This document shows positions 19,326 through 28,552 of a stretch of 64,000 bases of DNA, one piece after another (position 1 is the first letter of the stretch; each line of letters opens with the position of its first letter). A program made the position numbers and the translations under genes. The notes under the pieces were generated by a model that did no database searches, was not told the DNA's origin, and was given only the letters and a program-made list of their open reading frames with translations. The DNA comes from JAHZMA01 sp965205905 (GTDB lineage: Bacteria; Pseudomonadota; Alphaproteobacteria; JABAAW01; JAHZMA01): the NCBI GenBank assembly GCA_965205905.1, contig CBDBHZ010000011.1, positions 496,001 through 560,000 of the forward strand, in the 5' to 3' direction.

Positions 19326-19949
19326 CTACTCATTTTCTATCTGCTTTTTATGTTTTATCCGTTTTCTTTTTAATTTATTATCGTGATAGACAACAATCGC
19401 CTCTTCAGTGGCATAGAATACCACCAGAAACACGAAAATTGCCAGCGGGATAGAGCCAATTAAAAACGGGAACAGATAAAAAATAAAATCGCGTAATACC
19501 AATAAAAAATCCATCACTGGCACTTTGTTGAACATCATAAAATAGCCATTATAGAGTAAATCAGAGATATATTTTAACAAACCTGATTTATCTTGGCTTA
19601 AATCTTTGACATCAACAAATAGGCTGCCGATGCGGTAATTGACCCAAAAAATAAAAGGAAATGTCCAAGGATTGCCAAATATAACCGACGCAATCGTCAT
19701 CGCGACTATGGAGCTGCGGGTGAATAGCGCCAATATGCCACCTAAAATAATATGGGTGCCAATCAGCGGCGTCATGGAAATAGCCGCACCAATGGCACAG
19801 CCCATTGCGATTTGACGCGTAGAACCTTTGACACGATTCAGCAAATGCCAATGATACATGAAGTTGCGCTTTAAGTTACGTAAAGAGCTTGGCAGCAAAA
19901 ACCTTTGTATCTTAATCAAAAAAGATTGTTTTTTTCTTCTACCGAACAT
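19326..19949 (-). CDS. DUF2062 membrane protein
   Basis: A 207-residue protein with a basic N-terminus and at least three hydrophobic segments (about 65-90, 100-125, 160-190). The stretch AMGCAIGAAISMTPLIGTHIILG followed by NPWTFPFIF is typical of DUF2062, a family of unknown function often linked to cell-envelope genes. It lies between rsh and pdxJ on the same strand, 20 bp before pdxJ. The C-terminus is strongly basic (KLKRKRIKHKK). Confidence 0.8.
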   Translation of the reverse strand: MFGRRKKQSFLIKIQRFLLPSSLRNLKRNFMYHWHLLNRVKGSTRQIAMGCAIGAAISMTPLIGTHIILGGILALFTRSSIVAMTIASVIFGNPWTFPFIFWVNYRIGSLFVDVKDLSQDKSGLLKYISDLLYNGYFMMFNKVPVMDFLLVLRDFIFYLFPFLIGSIPLAIFVFLVVFYATEEAIVVYHDNKLKRKRIKHKKQIENE

Positions 19950-20069
19950 TTATCACTATCTGCCCCATTGTTATAAATTGTATGGTAATAATCATCATGG
20001 CTGGATAATAATATAAATAAAGGGGGCTTGTCTAATTTATTTGCGATAATAGTCATCAACAAGGGTGAG

Positions 20070-22211
20070 TTATACACGGTTGATGTGATGCACCACCGAT
20101 AGATGGCTGAGCACATGAATCAGATTATCAAGCTGTTCAGAGCTTTTTATTTCAACATCAATGATATATTGGGATAAGTCATTATTGCGCCTGTGGCTCG
20201 TAAAATTGGTGATATTAATATTTTGCTTGCCAACCGATGTAGTGATTTCAGCCAATACATTGGGTTTATTTTCAATATGCATGTGGCATCTGCCGATAAA
20301 ATAAGTATTCTCGATATTATTTTGCCATTGTAAAGGTATCATATGCTCATCATCATGCTCGCTACCTTCTAGCAACAAATGGGCAATATCACGGCAATTT
20401 ATATGATGCACGGTAATGCCGCGTCCAGAATGCACGCGCCCAATAATCGGGTCGTTCGGCAGCGGTCGACAGCAACGGGCAAATTTCAGCGGTATATCTT
20501 TATCAATACCCGTTACCGCACAATTATTATTTTTACGAGGTAGGGATTCAATGCTATCTTTGATTTGTGGCTTCGTTCGTGCTTCAGGCATCAGCGCATA
20601 CAAAACATCATTGGGGTGAATATCGCCATGCCCAATCAAGCCAAGCAAATTATTGATGCTGCTTTGCCCAAAATCTTTGAGACATTCTTTAAGAAGCTTT
20701 TCTTTCAAAACCAAACCTGCCTGCTTGAAACTTGTCGTCAATAATTGCTTGCCTTTTCTGATATATTCTTCATGGTTGGCATGGCGCAAATAGCGTCTTA
20801 TATTGGTATGTGCCTTGCCAGTTTTGGCATATTTAAGCCAATCATTGGTTGGGAATTGTTTTTTAGAGGTGATGATTTCTACTTGGTCACCATTTCTGAG
20901 GCGGGTTTTAATCGGCACAAGATGCCCGTTAATGCGTGCTGTTTTACAATGATTGCCAATATCTGAATGCACGCTATAGGCATAATCAATCACGGTTGAG
21001 CCATGTGGCAATTCGCGAATCTCGCCTTTGGGTGAGAACACAAAAACATGCGAGCCAAATAAATCCATCTTGGTATGGGCAAGAAAAACTTCGGGGGTTG
21101 AGGCATGTTCTAAAATATCTAACAGGCTACGAATCCATTGATATTTTCTGCCCTCTTGATTAATATCAACGGGGGCTTGTTGCTTATATTGCCAATGGGC
21201 AGCAACACCATATTCGGATTGATAGTGCATTTCTTGGGTGCGAATTTGAACTTCGATTTGCTGACCTGTGGGCAACACAATTAAGGTATGTAGCGACCGA
21301 TAGCCATTGCTTTTTGGCAGTGAAATATAATCCTTAAAGCCGCCCGGTAGCATTTGAAAACTCTCGTGAATAATGCCTAATGTTTGATAGCATTGCGCGA
21401 TATTATCGGTGACGATGCGGAACGCAACAATATCAGAAAGCTTGTTAAATCTCTTTTTTTGTTGTAATTTTCGCCAGATAGAGGCGGGCGTTTTTTGCCT
21501 GCCAGCGATTGTTACGTCTAGCCGATGTTTTTTGAACAAATCATGCAACATAGTGATAATCGTATCAATCGTTTCTTGTTCGATAGAGAGGCTGTGCAAC
21601 CGCTTGATAATCGAGCTATGCGGGCGCGGATTGATGATGCCAAATGCAATATCCTCAAGCTCTTCTTTCCAATCGCGCAAGCCAATTCTTTGTGCCAATG
21701 GCACGTAAATTTCCGAAGTTTCAAATGCAATGCGCTTCTGGCTTTCAGGTTTAAGATGGTGAATGGTTCGCATATTATGCAAGCGGTCGGCAAGTTTAAT
21801 CAGAAGCACGCGAATATCTTTTGAGGTGGCAAGCAGCAATCTGCGAAAATTTTCAGCTTGCTTGGCTTCAGAACTGATAAAGCCGAAATTGGATAATTTG
21901 GTAATGCCTTCCACCAGCCGCGTGACTTCGTCGCCAAATTCTTTGCTAATATCTTGCGCGCTGATATGGGTATCTTCGATGGTATCATGCAACAAAGCGG
22001 CAATGATGGAACAATCATCTAGTTTTTTTGAAATTAAAATATCAGCAACAGCCAAAGGATGCGTGATATAGGGCGAACCATCAGCACGCTTTTGTTGTTG
22101 ATGGGCACCACTTGCTATCGTGAAAGCAAGGTTAATTTTGTCAATATCAGTTTGTGGATTATATTGTTTTATTTTTTCTATTTGTTGCGTCGTTAAGCCA
22201 TCCACCAGCAT
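20070..22211 (-). CDS. rsh: bifunctional (p)ppGpp synthetase/hydrolase Rsh
   Basis: The single alphaproteobacterial RelA/SpoT homolog controls the stringent response. In order: an HD hydrolase domain with intact AALLHDTIEDT (His75, Asp76); a synthetase domain with KLSDIVAFR (257-265), SNGYRSLHT (301-309) and EVQIRTQ (320-326); a TGS domain around 390-450; a zinc-finger/helical region; and a C-terminal ACT domain (about 640-710). Both activities look possible. The 713-residue length is normal. It sits 15 bp behind rpoZ, the usual pairing. Confidence 0.95.
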   Translation of the reverse strand: MLVDGLTTQQIEKIKQYNPQTDIDKINLAFTIASGAHQQQKRADGSPYITHPLAVADILISKKLDDCSIIAALLHDTIEDTHISAQDISKEFGDEVTRLVEGITKLSNFGFISSEAKQAENFRRLLLATSKDIRVLLIKLADRLHNMRTIHHLKPESQKRIAFETSEIYVPLAQRIGLRDWKEELEDIAFGIINPRPHSSIIKRLHSLSIEQETIDTIITMLHDLFKKHRLDVTIAGRQKTPASIWRKLQQKKRFNKLSDIVAFRIVTDNIAQCYQTLGIIHESFQMLPGGFKDYISLPKSNGYRSLHTLIVLPTGQQIEVQIRTQEMHYQSEYGVAAHWQYKQQAPVDINQEGRKYQWIRSLLDILEHASTPEVFLAHTKMDLFGSHVFVFSPKGEIRELPHGSTVIDYAYSVHSDIGNHCKTARINGHLVPIKTRLRNGDQVEIITSKKQFPTNDWLKYAKTGKAHTNIRRYLRHANHEEYIRKGKQLLTTSFKQAGLVLKEKLLKECLKDFGQSSINNLLGLIGHGDIHPNDVLYALMPEARTKPQIKDSIESLPRKNNNCAVTGIDKDIPLKFARCCRPLPNDPIIGRVHSGRGITVHHINCRDIAHLLLEGSEHDDEHMIPLQWQNNIENTYFIGRCHMHIENKPNVLAEITTSVGKQNINITNFTSHRRNNDLSQYIIDVEIKSSEQLDNLIHVLSHLSVVHHINRV

Positions 22212-22226
22212 TGCTTTTCAATCCTT

Positions 22227-22673
22227 TTAAGAATTATTATCACTATTTTCGGCACTCATTTCTTCGCTGGTCTCTTCACTCGCCTCTTCAATATTCTCTA
22301 AAGTCTCAACAGTTTGTGCTGTTTCTGGGACATCATTGAAAAAGTTTTCATTTTCAAAACGCATCGACATATCATCAAATTGTGAATTCTCATCATTTTT
22401 TTCTTCAGACATAAAAACACGGATAGCTTCGTCCACACGTTCACTCTCAACAACTTTTTGCATAGAACGCACCAAAGATTCGCGCAAATCATCGGGCGTT
22501 ACAGTGCCTGCGGCGATTTCGCGTAACGCCAATACGGTTGGTTTATCGCGCTGTTCTTCTATGGTTGGTTGTGCACCATTTGCAATAGCGCGGCTTCTTT
22601 GTGATGCTAACATCACCAATTCGAACCAGTTGCTTACTTTATCAACGCAATCTTCTACCGTTACACGTGCCAT
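22227..22673 (-). CDS. rpoZ: RNA polymerase omega subunit RpoZ
   Basis: Omega helps assemble RNA polymerase and, with ppGpp, modulates it; its gene precedes rsh here. The N-terminal region MARVTVEDCVDKV...NWFELVMLASQRSRAI is diagnostic. The protein (148 residues) is longer than the roughly 90-residue enterobacterial form because of an acidic Glu/Asp/Asn-rich tail from about residue 100, with several EETSEE-like repeats. Confidence 0.94.
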   Translation of the reverse strand: MARVTVEDCVDKVSNWFELVMLASQRSRAIANGAQPTIEEQRDKPTVLALREIAAGTVTPDDLRESLVRSMQKVVESERVDEAIRVFMSEEKNDENSQFDDMSMRFENENFFNDVPETAQTVETLENIEEASEETSEEMSAENSDNNS

Positions 22674-22690
22674 TAATAGCCACCTTTATT

Positions 22691-22722
22691 AAAAATTTGT
22701 CTTATCAAAAATTTGCCTTATT
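22691..22722 (+). repeat. 16-bp tandem duplication in the rpoZ leader
   Basis: Two copies of AAAAATTTGTCTTATC / AAAAATTTGCCTTATT (22691-22706 and 22707-22722) differ at two positions. They lie 18 bp upstream of the rpoZ start and abut the palindrome at 22723. Confidence 0.8.
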
Positions 22723-22737
22723 GACAATTTAATTGTC
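22723..22737. promoter_or_regulatory. perfect palindrome between rpoZ and the SulP gene
   Basis: GACAATT-T-AATTGTC is a perfect 7-bp inverted repeat around one base in the divergent intergenic region. The plus strand contains TTGACA at 22721-22726, which could be a -35 element for the SulP gene with CATTAT 18 bp downstream. A dimeric regulator bound here could affect both directions. No regulator is identifiable. Confidence 0.4.
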
Positions 22738-22893
22738 TCTAAACCATTATTTTTAACATAAAACATGTTTTTTAGCAAGCATTAAACCATTGAAAGTGAC
22801 GCATAATGACGATAAATTTTGCAGTTGATTGAAAAAGGTATTATATTTGCTTATTAGCACACTATAGAGTGAATATTCAAAAGGTTAATTTAC

Positions 22894-25308
22894 GTGGCGC
22901 AAAATAGCAATCAGGGCGACATTCAGTTTGAAGGGCAAGGGAGTCAAGGCAGGCTTGCATCTGACCCTCTTGCAGGCTTATCTGCGAGCAGTGATTTCAG
23001 CAATTTCAATCCGCCTGCCCCCCGTTCCTCGCGCAAGCGTGGCAAATCTGGCAGTTTTATGCGTGAATTATTGTTCAGCATTTATAATGCGGTGCCCGGT
23101 AGCATCAGTGGTATTTTAACCGTTTATATGAGCATGATGGTAGCGGCATTGGCATTTTTTTATGATGTTAATAATTTATTTTATCAAGGCATGTTCATTA
23201 TTTTGCTCACCACTTTTTTGGCAACTCTGCCAATTGCATTACTAAGTGGTTTCCCCGGTGTTTCAGCATCGGTCAGCACCACCAATGCGGTGCTGATGGG
23301 TTTGTTTATCTATAAGTTAATAAGCGACCAAGCAATTATCTATACGGGGTTAGCGGTTGAATATTCTGGCATTTTATTAAGCATGGCAGTGGTAGGTATG
23401 TCGGTATCGGTGATGTATTTTCTGGTCGGGGTGTTTAAGTTAAGTCGTATTTTTGCCTTTGCACCAGAAGTGATTTTTGCCACGATTCAAGTGGTGATTG
23501 CGATGATGATGGTGCTGATGGCATTTGCAATTTTAACGGGCGATTTGAACATGAGTTGGCCAAATTTTGTTAATAATTTTTCTTTTGATATGTTTGATGA
23601 TGTTCATGTGCAATTTGCATTTGCGGTTGGCATTGGCATGAGCATTATTATGAGTCTGTTTCGCTCGCATATTGTATTGCCCTTATTGCTGGTTGCGATA
23701 TTGGCGGGGTTTCATGTGTGGGCAAGGGGCTTTGCGGGAATTGATACGGAAGGCATGATTGATGCGGGCTGGTTGTTACCAATTGGCGATACGGATGTTA
23801 CCAGTTTTGCTGTTTCAAAAATCACGATTAATAATGTGGTGAATTTTGATTTTGCTGGTTTACGTAATTATATTTCTGATATTGTCGTAATTTGTGTCGT
23901 TTTGCTGATTAATTCGCTTGAGGTTAATCGCCGCTTGGAAGAATCAGTAGAAGCTTATACGCATCCTGCAAGGGAGATTACTGCGGCTTCTTTTAGCTCG
24001 TTCATCTCTGCGCTTACCAGCGGTTTTTCGGTGCATCACAGCTCTACAGCCACGATATTTTCCAATCAACTTGGCGGTAAAAGACGCGCGGCGGGTATTG
24101 CAGCGGGTATCACATGTTTTGTGGTGGCAGTTTTTGCATTGCCTTATATTCAGTTGGTGCCTATGCCGATGGTGGCGGCGACGCTAATTTGCTTTGCATC
24201 ACTTTATTTTATTAAATGGCTTATTCGCGGTATTCGTAATTTAGATTTTATGGAATATGTGTTGATTGTGATTGCTCTGATTTTTACATTTTTTCTTGGC
24301 TATAATGCGGGTCTTATTTTTGGAATTCTATCAGGTGCAGTGGTTTTTATGCTCACCCATTCGCGCATCAGCGGTATCAAGCGGATATTAAGTGGCAAAA
24401 CCTATCATTCTTCTACCGAACGTTTGCCACAAATCGTTAAATTACTGGATTCGTATGGTGATTCGATTTTAATTATTCAGCTGGAAGCGACACTTGTCTA
24501 TGGCATGATGTATGAAATTATCCATATGGTGGTTGGGCGCACCAATGACCATCGCCAGAATCCATTGGGGTATATTTTGCTTGATTTTTCAACTGTTCGC
24601 AACATAGATGTAACAGTGCTTGACCAAATGCACGGGTTATTTGAAGTGGCGGAGCATCATGATATTGTGATTGTGGTATGTGGGTTGCATCATCAACATG
24701 CGGAATTATTTAAGCGGGTTGGGTTTTTTGATTTAAGACGCAAACTTAATATTAAAATTATGCCAACATTAGATGTGTCCCTAGAATGGTGCGAAGATGA
24801 TTTAATGAATACGATTGGTAATATTGATGAGGCGATTACAAAGTTTGATTTTGAAACATGGCTGGCTGATAGGCTAGGTGATGAAGATTCCTATACAAAA
24901 CTTATCAACTATACCAACGAAGAAGTGTTGCAAGAAGGTGAGAATATTTCACAGCAATATGTGAGCAGTGATAAAATTTATATCATCAAAAGTGGGTCGA
25001 TGGAGGTGAGTTTAGAAATACCCAACCATGAACGGATTCATTTGCGAAAATTAAAAGAGGGCGCACTGATTGGTGAGTTGGGTTTCTATTTAGGCGTTCG
25101 GCATAATGTTAATATTGTTGCACTTGAACAAACGGTGGCGATGGTGCTTGATAGGCAGGGTTTGGCAAAAATTGCGCGTGATGACCCACAATTAATGATG
25201 GCACTGCATCGAATGATGGTGATTTATCTCTCCACCAGAGTTTCTTATGTTAGCCGTATGCTACAGGTTTTGATTGCATCAGATGATGTAACCGAAGAGA
25301 AAAAATGA
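22894..25308 (+). CDS. SulP-family anion transporter with STAS and cyclic-nucleotide-binding domains
   Basis: A large (804-residue) inner-membrane protein. After a 55-residue polar N-terminus come about 11-12 membrane helices of the SulP/SLC26 type (FPGVSASVSTTNAVLMG, HHSSTATIFSNQLGG). A STAS domain follows (about 525-640, with ILLDFSTVRNIDVTVLDQMHG), then a cyclic-nucleotide-binding-like beta-roll (about 680-790, EGALIGELGFYLGV). The three-domain fusion suggests transport gated by a nucleotide or similar ligand. Substrate (sulfate, bicarbonate or other anion) cannot be decided. The start is GTG with AAAAGG 9 bases upstream. Confidence 0.88.
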   Translation: MAQNSNQGDIQFEGQGSQGRLASDPLAGLSASSDFSNFNPPAPRSSRKRGKSGSFMRELLFSIYNAVPGSISGILTVYMSMMVAALAFFYDVNNLFYQGMFIILLTTFLATLPIALLSGFPGVSASVSTTNAVLMGLFIYKLISDQAIIYTGLAVEYSGILLSMAVVGMSVSVMYFLVGVFKLSRIFAFAPEVIFATIQVVIAMMMVLMAFAILTGDLNMSWPNFVNNFSFDMFDDVHVQFAFAVGIGMSIIMSLFRSHIVLPLLLVAILAGFHVWARGFAGIDTEGMIDAGWLLPIGDTDVTSFAVSKITINNVVNFDFAGLRNYISDIVVICVVLLINSLEVNRRLEESVEAYTHPAREITAASFSSFISALTSGFSVHHSSTATIFSNQLGGKRRAAGIAAGITCFVVAVFALPYIQLVPMPMVAATLICFASLYFIKWLIRGIRNLDFMEYVLIVIALIFTFFLGYNAGLIFGILSGAVVFMLTHSRISGIKRILSGKTYHSSTERLPQIVKLLDSYGDSILIIQLEATLVYGMMYEIIHMVVGRTNDHRQNPLGYILLDFSTVRNIDVTVLDQMHGLFEVAEHHDIVIVVCGLHHQHAELFKRVGFFDLRRKLNIKIMPTLDVSLEWCEDDLMNTIGNIDEAITKFDFETWLADRLGDEDSYTKLINYTNEEVLQEGENISQQYVSSDKIYIIKSGSMEVSLEIPNHERIHLRKLKEGALIGELGFYLGVRHNVNIVALEQTVAMVLDRQGLAKIARDDPQLMMALHRMMVIYLSTRVSYVSRMLQVLIASDDVTEEKK

Positions 25309-25312
25309 CTTG

Positions 25313-25351
25313 TAGCACAATTACTTAGCACAATTATTTGGCACAACTACT
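25313..25351 (+). repeat. three 13-bp tandem copies at the end of the SulP gene
   Basis: TAGCACAATTACT (25313-25325), TAGCACAATTATT (25326-25338) and TGGCACAACTACT (25339-25351) form a 13-bp array beginning a few bases after the SulP stop. The third copy contains the degP stop codon (CTA on the plus strand at 25347-25349), so the array reaches into the convergent gene. Confidence 0.85.
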
Positions 25352-26813
25352 TGTGTAATTTTGCGCCGATGAAGGTTGCGTCACCCCCCGGCAGATAGAC
25401 CCTCACCAATACCGAATCTTTACCTTGTTTCAGCGCGTTACCAATCGCTTTGCGCGCGTTACTCACCGATGTAATATCTTCGCGATTGATTTGCGTGATA
25501 ATCATGCCGGGGAAGAAATTATTCCTTGCAGTGCCATCCCCATTCTCAAGTTCAAGCACAACCACGCCTTTTGAAACGCTAGAATTGATATTAAATTGCG
25601 CGCGAGTCTTATCATCAAGTTTTGCCACTTTAATGTTTAATTCTTTCAATGATGTGCCTTTTGATTTCTCAGCGGGCTTTTTTTGCTGTGGCGCGGTGGC
25701 AAGCCTATCATCTTTTACGGTTTCTAACCTGCCGATGGTTACTTTTTTGGTGATGGTTTTGTTGTTGCGAATAATTTTTACCGTTACGGTTTCATTGGGT
25801 GCGGTGCTGGCAACAATCCGCGGTAAAGTGCGTTGAGAATCAACTTTTTTACCATCAAATTCTATAATCACATCGCCTACCTCAAGCCCTGCTTTGCCAG
25901 CGGGTGAATTAGGTTGCACCGAACTTACCAATGCACCTTCGGCTTTTTTAAGGTCTAGCCCTTGTGCAATTTCAGGCGTTACTTCTTGAATAAACACGCC
26001 TAGCCAGCCGCGTTTTGTTTCACCATATTGCGCTAATTGGTCAATCACATTGCGCGCCAGATTGCTGGGGATAGAAAATGCAATGCCGATTGAACCACCA
26101 CTGCCCGAATAAATTGCGGTATTAATGCCAACAACTTGTCCATCAATATTAAATAAAGGACCGCCAGAATTACCGCGATTGATTGAGGCATCGGTTTGGA
26201 TATAATCATCATAAGGGCCAGAGCGAATATCACGCCCCCTTGCTGAAATAATACCCGCAGTTACGGTGCCACCAAGCCCTAGTGGGTTGCCAATCGCAAT
26301 CACCCAATCACCCACGCGTGCCTTATCAGAATCCGCCCATTTAATGGCAACCAAGCCGCGAAAAGGTTTGATTTTTAACAGGGCTAAATCGGTTTTTGGG
26401 TCGCGTCCAACCAATTCTGCCTCAACTTCTTTTTCATTTTGGAATAACACGCGGATATTGGTCGCATTTTCAACCACATGATTATTGGTAACGATATAAC
26501 CTTTATTGGCATCAATCACAAAACCAGAGCCTTGCGATTCGGCTTGGCGTGGCATTTGTTCGCGGAATTTTTTCCAAAATTCTTCTGAAAAAGGAAGGTT
26601 TTTTGGTAAATTTTCAAACTCACTCTCACTCTCACTCTTGCTGATGCTGGTCGTGGTTTGAATATTCACAACCGATGGCAATAATTTTTCAACAATATCG
26701 GCAAACCCTTCTGCCGGTGGATTGGCGGCATAGGCAATTTTTTGGCTCACAATAAAAATAAATGTGGCTGAAACAATCAAAGTGATGAGTGATTGATATT
26801 TAAGTTTTTTCAT
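25347..26813 (-). CDS. degP: periplasmic serine protease DegP/Do (HtrA)
   Basis: DegP degrades or refolds misfolded envelope proteins. A signal peptide (about 1-29, ...IAYAANPP) leads to a trypsin-like domain with full triad: His112 (TNNHVVENA), Asp142 (KTDLALLKI) and Ser216 (RGNSGGPLF). Two PDZ domains follow (about 258-345 and 395-485). The 488-residue length is standard. A Ser/Glu repeat (SESESE) after the signal region is encoded by three CTCACT units on the plus strand (26619-26636). A GGAG ribosome site precedes the ATG. Confidence 0.96.
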   Translation of the reverse strand: MKKLKYQSLITLIVSATFIFIVSQKIAYAANPPAEGFADIVEKLLPSVVNIQTTTSISKSESESEFENLPKNLPFSEEFWKKFREQMPRQAESQGSGFVIDANKGYIVTNNHVVENATNIRVLFQNEKEVEAELVGRDPKTDLALLKIKPFRGLVAIKWADSDKARVGDWVIAIGNPLGLGGTVTAGIISARGRDIRSGPYDDYIQTDASINRGNSGGPLFNIDGQVVGINTAIYSGSGGSIGIAFSIPSNLARNVIDQLAQYGETKRGWLGVFIQEVTPEIAQGLDLKKAEGALVSSVQPNSPAGKAGLEVGDVIIEFDGKKVDSQRTLPRIVASTAPNETVTVKIIRNNKTITKKVTIGRLETVKDDRLATAPQQKKPAEKSKGTSLKELNIKVAKLDDKTRAQFNINSSVSKGVVVLELENGDGTARNNFFPGMIITQINREDITSVSNARKAIGNALKQGKDSVLVRVYLPGGDATFIGAKLHK

Positions 26814-26884
26814 ATTATTAAATCTCCGATATGCTATAACTATATATATAGGATAATGTTTGAAAATAACAAGTATTTTTCGGT

Positions 26885-26904
26885 TTTGACGCTGATTTGA
26901 CGCT
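26885..26904 (+). promoter_or_regulatory. 11-bp-spaced direct repeats between degP and mttB
   Basis: TTTGACGCT occurs twice, at 26885-26893 and 26896-26904, one helical turn apart, in the 182-bp divergent region. Such spacing suits two subunits of a regulator on one DNA face, but it may equally be another chance tandem duplication of the kind common in this window. Confidence 0.3.
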
Positions 26905-26995
26905 TTTGATTTGCTTCATGCCGTGTTTTCACTATTATTACGATGATTTATCTTATAATATTCTTTTTTATGGGTGATTTAAGGGAGATAATCCT

Positions 26996-28532
26996 ATGAG
27001 TGAAGGAAGAAGACGTTCGGGCGGTAGGCGCGGACATGGTGACGCGGTTAAGGTGAATGCGATAAAAGAGCCTGCTTATATCAAACGTGGCATTAATATT
27101 TTTCAGGCATGGAATGATGCCCAAATTGATAGAATCATGGCGCGTGGTGAAGAAATTGTTGAGACAATTGGCGTTAATGTTACCGATAATGAAGAAGCAT
27201 TAGAATTATTTGCAAGTGCTGGTGCAAAAATTGAAGGCGATAGGGTGAAAATCAAAGGCGGTATATTGCGTGAAATCATTCAAACTGCGCCATCTCAATT
27301 TACCCAACATGCCCGTAATCCCGAAAGAAATGTGGTGCTTGGTGGCAATAATACGGTGCTTTCTCCTAATTATGGCTCGCCTTTCGTCAGGCGTGGTGAT
27401 GAGGAGAGACGCTATGGCACGATTCAAGATTTTCAAGATTTGGTGAAGCTTGCCTATCTTTCACCGGGCTTACATCATTCGGGTGGCACAATCTGTGAAC
27501 CATGCGATATTCCAGTCAATAAAAGACATTTGGATATGCTTTATGCCCATTTGCGCTATTCTGATAAGCCTTTTATGGGGTCAGTAACGGCAGGCACACG
27601 GGCGCAAGATAGTGTTGATATGGCAAAAATCGTGTTTGGTGATGAATTTGTTGATAATAATTGCGTGATGGTCAGTTTGATTAATGCCAATTCGCCATTG
27701 GCATGGGATGGCACGATGATTGATGCCATGCTCACTTACGCTAAAAATAATCAGGCATGTATTATCAGCCCGTTTATTTTGATGGGCGCGATGAGCCCGA
27801 TTACCGTGCCAGCCGCATTGGCACAAGCCTATGCTGAAAATCTTGTGGGGCTTGCCCTTACGCAACTTGCACGGGCGGGTGCGCCTGCGTTATTTGGCGT
27901 GTTTTTAACGTCGATGTCTATGCAAACGGGTGCGCCGACTTTTGGCACAGCCGAAGATTTTCTGGCAGTCAATGGCGCGGTGAATATTGGCAGAAAATTA
28001 AATATACCCGTGCGGACGGCGGCGGGGCTGAATGGTTCTAAAATGCCCGATGCCCAAGCGGCTTACGAAATGACCTCTACCTTGATGTCATCTGCATTGG
28101 CGGGGTCTAATTTTGTGATGCACACAGCGGGCTGGCTAGAAGGCGGTTTGGTGGCATCATTTGAAAAATTTGTGATGGATGCTGAAATGAATATGATTGT
28201 TGCGCGGCTTGTTGCGTGGGCAGGAATTAGATGATAATTCTTTGGCAATGGATGTCTATCAAGAAGCTGGTCCCGGCTCGCATTTTTTAGGCACCACTCA
28301 TACTCAAAATAATTTCCGCACCGCTTATTATGCCTCAAAAGCCGCTGATTATGATGCGTTTGAAACATGGAAAGATAATGGCAGTAAATCGGCAAGTGAG
28401 CGCGCAACGGCGATGTGGCAAAAAATGTTGGCAGAATATGAGGCGCCAGAACTTGATGAGGCAAAAGATAAAGCCTTGCAAGATTTTATCGCCAAACGTA
28501 AGGGCAGCATGAAAGATTCTTGGATTTCGTAA
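26996..28532 (+). pseudogene. mttB: trimethylamine methyltransferase family (MttB-like), +1 frameshifted
   Basis: The first 412 codons (to a stop at 28234) and a second frame running to 28532 together encode one MttB-superfamily protein of 511 residues. The first part carries family segments (ILMGAMSPITVPAALAQAYAEN, AGLNGSKMPDAQAAYEMT); the second continues with LLRGQELDDNSLAMDVYQEAGPGSHFLG. Removing one base near 28208 restores the frame and the expected spacing. The break lies between two copies of TTGTTGCG. There is no in-frame UAG in the usual pyrrolysine position, so if functional it is a non-Pyl member of the family (glycine-betaine-type or other substrate, via a corrinoid protein). An AGGGAG ribosome site supports the start. 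Confidence 0.8.
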
Positions 28533-28552
28533 GCGGACTAGATTGATTGAGG

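Noticed and set aside
28190..28240. Programmed ribosomal frameshifting in mttB
   Set aside because: No canonical slippery heptamer or downstream pseudoknot is visible, and the family is not known for recoding by +1 shift; a simple indel is more likely.
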